Positions 58,967-64,000 of a stretch of DNA of 64,000 nt are shown in pieces. The DNA is taken from assembly GCF_005771675.1 (NCBI RefSeq), contig NZ_VAJM01000003.1, forward strand, positions 248,001 to 312,000, given 5' to 3'. Every line of letters starts with the position of its first letter. Positions within the stretch are counted from its first letter, which is position 1. Source of the DNA: Hymenobacter jeollabukensis (GTDB lineage Bacteria; Bacteroidota; Bacteroidia; Cytophagales; Hymenobacteraceae). Both the position numbers and the translations under genes were made by a program. The notes beneath the pieces were generated by a model that ran no database searches, was not told where the DNA came from, and saw only the letters and a program-made list of their open reading frames with translations.

Positions 58967-59249
58967 ACCACGCACAACGCCAAAGCGCAGCCACCAATGC
59001 CCACTCGTCCGGGCGCGGTGGTTGCGCTTCGGCGTTATCAGCAAGCGTCAGCACTTCGTAGGTGGCGGCGGTGCGGGGGGCAGGAAGGTACTGCCTTCGT
59101 CAATATGATGCCCGAACGGGCCTCGCTAAGGGGCTGGCTAGCACGGCGGGTAACGGCCCCCGGCAACCCCGACCGTAGCTGCCCCGTACCTAACGCCCAA
59201 CATAGCCGCCCGGCTATGCTGCATTCCCCCTTCTCTGACCCCTACGACC

Positions 59250-59909
59250 ATGAAACGCAACATTCTGTTGCTTGCCGCGGCAGCCGGCCTAGCCCTGACC
59301 ACCGCCTGCAACCAAGATAAGCCCGCCGCCGTCGACGCGGCCACCACGCCCTCGGCCGATACCGCCGTGGTGGTGGACAACGACGTGAGCGGCGCCGATA
59401 CCACCATCTACCAGGACCAGGCTTACCGCACCGCCGACCAGGTGGCCGCCGACCTCGGCTACCAGAACGACACGGCCCGCGTGCGCCGCCTGCGCACCAC
59501 CTACTACACCCGCGCCCAGCGCATCGGCGACCTGGACGACGCCACCGACACCGCCGGCCGCACTGCCACCGTGCGCCAGATCAATACCGACACCGACACG
59601 GAAGTGCGTACCATCGTGAACGACGACGCGAAGTACCGCACCTACGAAACCAACCGCACCCGCTACTACAGCGACGGCAGCGCCGTAACGACGACCACCA
59701 CCACGACCACCGCTGAGCCCGTTCGGCGCCCGCGCCGCCGCGGCCCGCGCATCGTGAAGTACGAGAACAAGGGCGGCGAGGTGAAAATCGTGTATTCGAA
59801 CGGCACCACCGTGAAAATCGACAAGGACGGTGACCGGAAAGTGGAGTACGCCAACGGCACCAAAGTGAAGCGCGACGCCGACGACGGCCAGGTGAAAATC
59901 AAAGACTAG
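59250..59909 (+). CDS. hypothetical lipoprotein, 219 aa
   Basis: Lipoprotein signal (ALTTAC, Cys20), then an acidic/Thr-rich stretch, a helical region (YRTADQVAADLGYQNDTARV), a run of Thr residues, a basic cluster (RRPRRRG) and a C-terminal series of short Lys/Gly/Asp beta motifs (GGEVKIVYSNGTTVKIDKDG, RKVEYANGTKVKRD). The tail repeats look like a small beta-solenoid or hairpin stack. Family unknown; envelope location is likely. Confidence 0.75.
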   Translation: MKRNILLLAAAAGLALTTACNQDKPAAVDAATTPSADTAVVVDNDVSGADTTIYQDQAYRTADQVAADLGYQNDTARVRRLRTTYYTRAQRIGDLDDATDTAGRTATVRQINTDTDTEVRTIVNDDAKYRTYETNRTRYYSDGSAVTTTTTTTTAEPVRRPRRRGPRIVKYENKGGEVKIVYSNGTTVKIDKDGDRKVEYANGTKVKRDADDGQVKIKD

Positions 59910-59931
59910 TCCGCGCCTGCTCCCCAACACC

Positions 59932-59967
59932 CCGCGCCCCGGCTTCCTTCTGGAAGTCGGGGCGCGG
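59932..59967. terminator. bidirectional terminator
   Basis: CCGCGCCCCGGCTTCC / GGAAGTCGGGGCGCGG between convergent stops at 59909 and 59998. Confidence 0.85.
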
Positions 59968-59997
59968 TAGTCTCAGGCCGTTGCGAAGGCCAATGAG

Positions 59998-61197
59998 CTA
60001 ATCCAGCAGGGCCGCTTCGGCCGGGGCCGGGGCGGCCACCGCGCCTTCGTCGGCCCGCAGGCGGCTGACCAGCGCGAAGAGCACCAGGCCCAGCCCGGCC
60101 ATCAGCGCGAAGGCCCAGCGCAGGTTGGCCGCTTCGGCCACGAAGCCCACCAGCGGCGGCACCACCAGGAAGCCAAAGTAACCCACCGTGGAAACGGCCG
60201 CAATGGCCGGGCCGCCGCTGAGCCGGGCCGAGCGCCCGGCCATGCCGAACACCAGCGGCACCACGCAGGCCACGCCCAGGCCCACCAGCGCGAAGCCCAC
60301 TGCCGCCACCAGCGGCACCGGCACGGCGGCGGCCAGCAGCAGCCCGCCGGTCATCAGTAGCCCGCTGCCGCGTAGCAGCGTGGGCACCCCGAAGCGGCTG
60401 GCCAGGGTGTCGCCCACGAAGCGGCCGGTGGTCATGGCCACCATGTACACGGCGAAGCCCACGGTGCCCACCGGCGCGTGCGCGGCCTTGGCGAAGTAGA
60501 TGGCGCTCCAGTCGTACATGGTGCCCTCGCAGGCCATGGAGGTAAACGCCATGAGGCCGAATTTGAGCAGGGTTTTGTCGGGCCAGGCAAAGCCGGGGCG
60601 GGCCGGACCGCCGGTATTGGGCGGCAGCGGCAGGGTGCCGGGGAAGAAGGCCAGGGCCAGCCCGGTCAGCAGCAGGGCCACGCCGAGGAAGTGGTAACCC
60701 GGCGCTACGTGCAGGGCCACCAGGCCCGCGCCCACGGCCGCCGCCGCGAAGCCCGCCACGCTCCACACGCCGTGAAAGGTGGCAATGATGGAGCGCGGGT
60801 ACAGGGCCTGCACCCCCACCGATTGGGCGTTGACGGCAATATTGAGCAGGTTGCGCGAGGAGCCGAAGCAGAACAGCAGCACCACCAGCTGCCAGGTGTG
60901 CGCCGCGAATCCCAGCAAAGCCAGGGCCACATTGTAGAGCACCGCGCCCACCAGCATGATCTGCCGGGAGCTGAAGCGCTGTAGCAGTAGGCCGGTGACG
61001 GGCAGGGTCAGCATCAGCCCCGCCGGCAAAGCCAGCAGCACCGAGCCCAGCTGCGCTTCATTCAGCCCCAGCTGATGTTGAATGGTGGGAATGCGCGAGG
61101 CCCAGGTGGAAAACCCAAAGCCCGAAACCAGGAAAAACAGCGTCACCGCCACCCGCGCCCGCGTCGCCGCAGCCGAACCCGTCGTCATAGTTTTCAT
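59998..61197 (-). CDS. MFS transporter
   Basis: 399 aa with about twelve transmembrane helices. GFSTWASRIPTIQHQLGLNEA and the later YMVAMTTGRFVGDTLASRFG resemble the sugar/Fuc-type MFS group (YbjJ-like). The substrate is not assignable. Single gene with a TACCTTTA -7 box upstream. Confidence 0.93.
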   Translation of the reverse strand: MKTMTTGSAAATRARVAVTLFFLVSGFGFSTWASRIPTIQHQLGLNEAQLGSVLLALPAGLMLTLPVTGLLLQRFSSRQIMLVGAVLYNVALALLGFAAHTWQLVVLLFCFGSSRNLLNIAVNAQSVGVQALYPRSIIATFHGVWSVAGFAAAAVGAGLVALHVAPGYHFLGVALLLTGLALAFFPGTLPLPPNTGGPARPGFAWPDKTLLKFGLMAFTSMACEGTMYDWSAIYFAKAAHAPVGTVGFAVYMVAMTTGRFVGDTLASRFGVPTLLRGSGLLMTGGLLLAAAVPVPLVAAVGFALVGLGVACVVPLVFGMAGRSARLSGGPAIAAVSTVGYFGFLVVPPLVGFVAEAANLRWAFALMAGLGLVLFALVSRLRADEGAVAAPAPAEAALLD

Positions 61198-61213
61198 AAG
61201 CAGAAGCGGCCGG

Positions 61214-61221
61214 TAAAGGTA
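61214..61221 (-). promoter_or_regulatory. -7 box TACCTTTA of the MFS gene
   Basis: Minus strand, one mismatch to TAnnTTTG, 16 nt before the ATG at 61197. Confidence 0.5.
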
Positions 61222-61245
61222 GGACGGAACCGGCTGCTGGCGCGC

Positions 61246-62415
61246 CTACTTCACTCCGTAGCGCCGCAGTTCGGCCTCGATGCGCGCATTCCAGCGCTGC
61301 TGGGCGGCCTGGTGCTGGCCGTGGCCGGTTTCGGCGTCATATTGCTCCTGCAGCTGGTTCATCTCGCGCCAGGACTGCAGAAACTGGAACTGCATGCGGG
61401 CGTCGTAGTTGTCGAGGGTGAGGCTGTCGGGCGTCACCTTGCGCTTGAAACGCTCGGCCACCAGCTGCACCAGGTCGAAATGGCGTTGCTCGTGGTTAAG
61501 CGAGTACGCGTCGTGGGCCGAGGGCAGCAGCCAGGAAGAGGTGCGTACCACGAACACCTTGGTTTGCAGGTGCAGGTGGAGCACGCCGTTGCGGGCTTCG
61601 TCCTGGGCCGTGTAGGCGAAGCTGGGAAACACCGCGCCCACGGCCCCGTGGCGCGGGCGCGGCACGGCCAGGAAGTCGTTGTAGGTGAGCGGGTGGGCGG
61701 GCGAGTACAGCAGCGTGTCGGCGTCGGGCTGAAAGGGGTAGTTGCTGGGGTGCACCTGCAGGCGTTGGGCCAGCTTGGCGTTGGCGGTGGCTTCGCGGTT
61801 CATCCAGCCGTCGAAGTACTGCAGGGCGGCCACCAGCGCCTGCCGTAACGCGGGCTCGGCCGCGGCGTAGGAGCTGCTGAGCGGCCGTTGGTAGCGCGCC
61901 GCGCCGGTGTAGGTGGTCAGCGCGATGGGGCGGCCGCTGCGCTGCCACTCGAAGCTCAGGGCCAGGGTGAGTTTGCCGGTGGCCCAGCCCGGCGCGCCGG
62001 GGCTTTCCTGCAGGCGGCACTCGCGCAGCCGGATGGTGACGGGGCGCAGCCCGGCCGCGCGGGGCACGCTCCGGGCCACAAACTCGCGGATGGCCGCCAG
62101 ACCGCCGCCCCGCAGATCCACAGCTTCGGCGGGCGGCGGGAGCTGGTCTGGCCGGGCGGGGCGCGGCAGCAGGTAAGCCACGGCCCCGGGCTCGGCCCGC
62201 TCATCGAGCACGGCCGCCACGTAGAACTGCGTGGGCGTAATGGCGGCGGGCACCGGCTGCAGCGCCAGCGTGGGTATCGGTGTCGCGGGGCGGCCTTGCC
62301 GGCCCAGGCCCGGCAGCGTCGCCAGCAGCCAGGCCAGGGCCACCGACCGGTGGCGGAGCGCCCCGGGCTTGCGCGCGGCTAATTGCAGAAAATGAAGAAT
62401 TCGGGAAGCAGACAA
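61246..62415 (-). CDS. DUF922-like protein, putative zincin (paralogue of 39397)
   Basis: About 389 aa. The region HPLTYNDFLAVPRPRHGAVG, HDAYSLNHEQRHFDLVQLVA (H308-E309-x2-H312) and the C-terminal LQEQYDAETGHGQHQAAQQR matches the lipoprotein at 39397-40254 (LAHEQIHFDI, LQDQYDSEAY). The N-terminal ~250 residues differ and contain a beta-rich domain (VTIRLRECRL, LTLALSFEWQRSGRPIAL). The start is uncertain: no ATG is available, so a TTG at 62415 is proposed, giving a hydrophobic segment at about residues 24-37. Confidence 0.65.
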   Translation of the reverse strand: MSASRILHFLQLAARKPGALRHRSVALAWLLATLPGLGRQGRPATPIPTLALQPVPAAITPTQFYVAAVLDERAEPGAVAYLLPRPARPDQLPPPAEAVDLRGGGLAAIREFVARSVPRAAGLRPVTIRLRECRLQESPGAPGWATGKLTLALSFEWQRSGRPIALTTYTGAARYQRPLSSSYAAAEPALRQALVAALQYFDGWMNREATANAKLAQRLQVHPSNYPFQPDADTLLYSPAHPLTYNDFLAVPRPRHGAVGAVFPSFAYTAQDEARNGVLHLHLQTKVFVVRTSSWLLPSAHDAYSLNHEQRHFDLVQLVAERFKRKVTPDSLTLDNYDARMQFQFLQSWREMNQLQEQYDAETGHGQHQAAQQRWNARIEAELRRYGVK

Positions 62416-62518
62416 CGCGGTGGCGGCTAGGCGGTGTCTGCCTAACGCTGACGCCGCCAGTGCAAGTTCAGCTAAGGCCTCGGACGGCCCTGGTGTGCTG
62501 TGGGCGTCGCCGCATTGG

Positions 62519-62549
62519 CAACGTTCCCGATAACGATTGCGCAAATAAA
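62519..62549 (+). promoter_or_regulatory. conserved upstream motif of pectate lyase 2
   Basis: CAACGTTCCCGATAACGATT + GCGCAAATAAA, 29/31 identical to 57279-57309, here 127 bp before the start codon. A shared regulatory site for the two pectate lyase genes. Confidence 0.65.
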
Positions 62550-62676
62550 AGCCCCAAACCCGCCGTGTTCGGGCCCGCGGCGGCAGTAGTATTAGCTTGT
62601 ATTTAAGCGTGTCGGCGCCAACGGCGCCGGCGGCCTCCCGGGGCCGCGTCGCGCTTTTTCTTCCGCATTCCTCCCT

Positions 62677-64000
62677 ATGACCCGACCTTTTACTTTTCTG
62701 CGCGGCGCAGCGGCTGCCGCGCTGCTGCTGGCCGCCCCCGCGCTGCACGCCCAGCAGGTGGCCTTTCCCGGGGCCGAGGGCGCCGGCAAGTTTACCACCG
62801 GCGGCCGGGGCAAGGCTGCGGCGCCGACCACGGTGTTTGAAGTAACCTCGCTGTCCGACGCTACCGGTGCCTCCACCACGCCCGGCACGCTGCGCTACGC
62901 CCTGACGCAGACGGCCACCGCGCGCACCATCGTGTTCCGGGTGTGCGGCACCATCCACCTCACGTCGCGGCTGAGCATTAACAAGGCCAACACCACCATT
63001 GCCGGCCAGACGGCCCCCGGCGAGGGTATCTGCATTGCCGACTACCCGGTGAGCATCAGCGCCAACAACCTCGTCATCCGCTTCCTGCGCATCCGTCTCG
63101 GCGACCGGTTTCAGAAAATCGTCGATGCCAACGGCAACCCCGTCAACGGCTCGGGCGACGGCGACGCGCTCAGCGGCACCGGCTACAAAAACATCGTGGT
63201 GGACCACTGCACCATGAGCTGGTCCAACGACGAGGCCTTTACCGTGTACAGCGGCGACTCGACCACCCTGCAGTGGAACCTGATCAGCGAGCCGCTGAAC
63301 TACTCCTACCACTTCGAAACCGGCGACACCGACTACGAGCGGCACGGCTACGGCGGCATATGGGGCGGGCAGCACGCCTCGTTTCACCACAACCTCTTTG
63401 CCCACTGCCTGAGCCGCACCCCGCGCTTCAACGGCAGCCGCTACGTGAACATCAACGGCTGGGAAAACTGCGACTTCCGCAACAACGTGCTCTACAACTG
63501 GGGCTCCAACAACGTGTACGGCGGCGAAGGCGCCAACTACAACGTGGTGGGCAACTACTACAAGTTCGGCCCGAACACCAGCAACAGCGCCAAGTTCCGC
63601 ATCCTAAACCCCTACAAGCAAACCAGCACGCCCACGCTGCCCTACGGTAAGTACTACTTCACCGGCAACTACGTGGACGGCAGCTCCAGCGTGACCAACC
63701 GCAACTGGCTGGGCGCGCTGATGAACGGCGGGAGCGTGGCCGACACCGCCACGGCCCGCGTGACCACGCCCTTCCCGCTGATTCCGATTCCGGCCGAAAC
63801 GGCGCAGCAGGCCTACGCGGCGGTGCTGCAAAACGTGGGCTGCGTGCTGCCCGCCCGCGACACCCTCGACCAGCGCATCATCAACAACGTCCTCAACCGC
63901 ACCGGGCGCATCATCGACGTGCAGGGCGGCTACCCCCACGGCACGCCCTACTCCGTGTCGCAGACGGCCTGGCCCAGCCTGACCTGCGGCGCCGCCCCCG
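62677..64000 (+). CDS. secreted pectate lyase (PL1 family) 2, C-terminus beyond window
   Basis: 441 residues visible. Signal peptide (about 1-25, ALHAQ) and the same PL1 core as the gene at 57356: AFPGAEGAGKFTTGGRG, TIAGQTAPGEGICIADY, VVDHCTMSWSNDEAF, YGGIWGGQHASFHHN, RTPRFNGSRY, YGGEGANYNVVGNYYKFGPN, VQGGYPHGTPY. The two proteins are clearly paralogous along their whole length. The missing part beyond the window probably holds a Ca-binding tail or T9SS domain. It is expected to depolymerise pectate outside the cell. Confidence 0.92.
   Translation, partial: MTRPFTFLRGAAAAALLLAAPALHAQQVAFPGAEGAGKFTTGGRGKAAAPTTVFEVTSLSDATGASTTPGTLRYALTQTATARTIVFRVCGTIHLTSRLSINKANTTIAGQTAPGEGICIADYPVSISANNLVIRFLRIRLGDRFQKIVDANGNPVNGSGDGDALSGTGYKNIVVDHCTMSWSNDEAFTVYSGDSTTLQWNLISEPLNYSYHFETGDTDYERHGYGGIWGGQHASFHHNLFAHCLSRTPRFNGSRYVNINGWENCDFRNNVLYNWGSNNVYGGEGANYNVVGNYYKFGPNTSNSAKFRILNPYKQTSTPTLPYGKYYFTGNYVDGSSSVTNRNWLGALMNGGSVADTATARVTTPFPLIPIPAETAQQAYAAVLQNVGCVLPARDTLDQRIINNVLNRTGRIIDVQGGYPHGTPYSVSQTAWPSLTCGAAP

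Noticed and set aside
57494-59044. Long minus-strand frames opposite the pectate lyase gene (similar ones oppose lpd, odhB, M1 and hydrolase genes)
   Set aside because: High GC lengthens antisense frames by chance; none has recognisable domains, while the plus-strand proteins do.

Overview
The window looks like chromosomal DNA of a high-GC member of the Bacteroidota, most likely Hymenobacter or a close relative (Cytophagales). The basis is the very GC-rich coding sequence, Bacteroidota-type promoters (TAnnTTTG -7 boxes, for example at 4130, 27831 and 29700), type IX secretion C-terminal domains on large secreted proteins, lipoprotein signals, LytTR/LytS two-component genes and many palindromic intergenic repeats. 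Placement to genus is inference. No rRNA, tRNA, CRISPR array, prophage or transposase was seen.

Layout. 0-4 kb: small hypothetical genes, a 3D-domain exported protein and a major-royal-jelly-type lipoprotein. 4-9 kb: sucA and odhB of the 2-oxoglutarate dehydrogenase complex, with an unusual two-lipoyl E2; a matching E3 (lpd) lies at 29.7 kb. 9.2-12.6 kb: a Crp/Fnr regulator and three Roadblock-like paralogues around a small membrane protein. 12.7-18.1 kb, minus strand: the most interesting locus, a putative isonitrile cluster. It runs from a truncated globin lacking the expected proximal histidine, to a TetR-isonitrile synthase fusion, to a PvcB-like Fe(II)/2-oxoglutarate dioxygenase fused to a UbiA prenyltransferase, to a FAD-dependent oxidoreductase that overlaps it by 4 bp. 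A long inverted repeat at the start of the TetR fusion is a candidate autoregulatory operator.

18-32 kb: a six-hairpin glycosidase, a DUF4126 protein, a LytTR/LytS-type pair, an EamA transporter, a short-chain dehydrogenase, an M1 peptidase, an alpha/beta hydrolase with TPR, lpd and a lipoprotein. 32-39 kb: small hypothetical genes, a RibD-like reductase, a VOC protein, RlmF and a lysoplasmalogenase. 39-50 kb: a DUF922-like lipoprotein, a secreted GH64/beta-gamma-crystallin/CBM6 protein, DUF1697, a cold-shock protein, an amidohydrolase and a 1036-residue beta-propeller repeat protein. 50-64 kb: an acetyltransferase, a TPM protein with zinc ribbons and a polyserine tail, an RluE-like pseudouridine synthase, a VWA-like protein, a DUF2807 protein, an S41 peptidase, two PL1 pectate lyases sharing a conserved upstream motif (the second runs off the window), an MFS transporter and a second DUF922-like protein.

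Many genes are single transcription units bounded by strong hairpins. Several have a -7-like box 3-7 nt from the start codon, which suggests leaderless transcription. At least six kinds of MITE/REP-like inverted-repeat element sit between genes.
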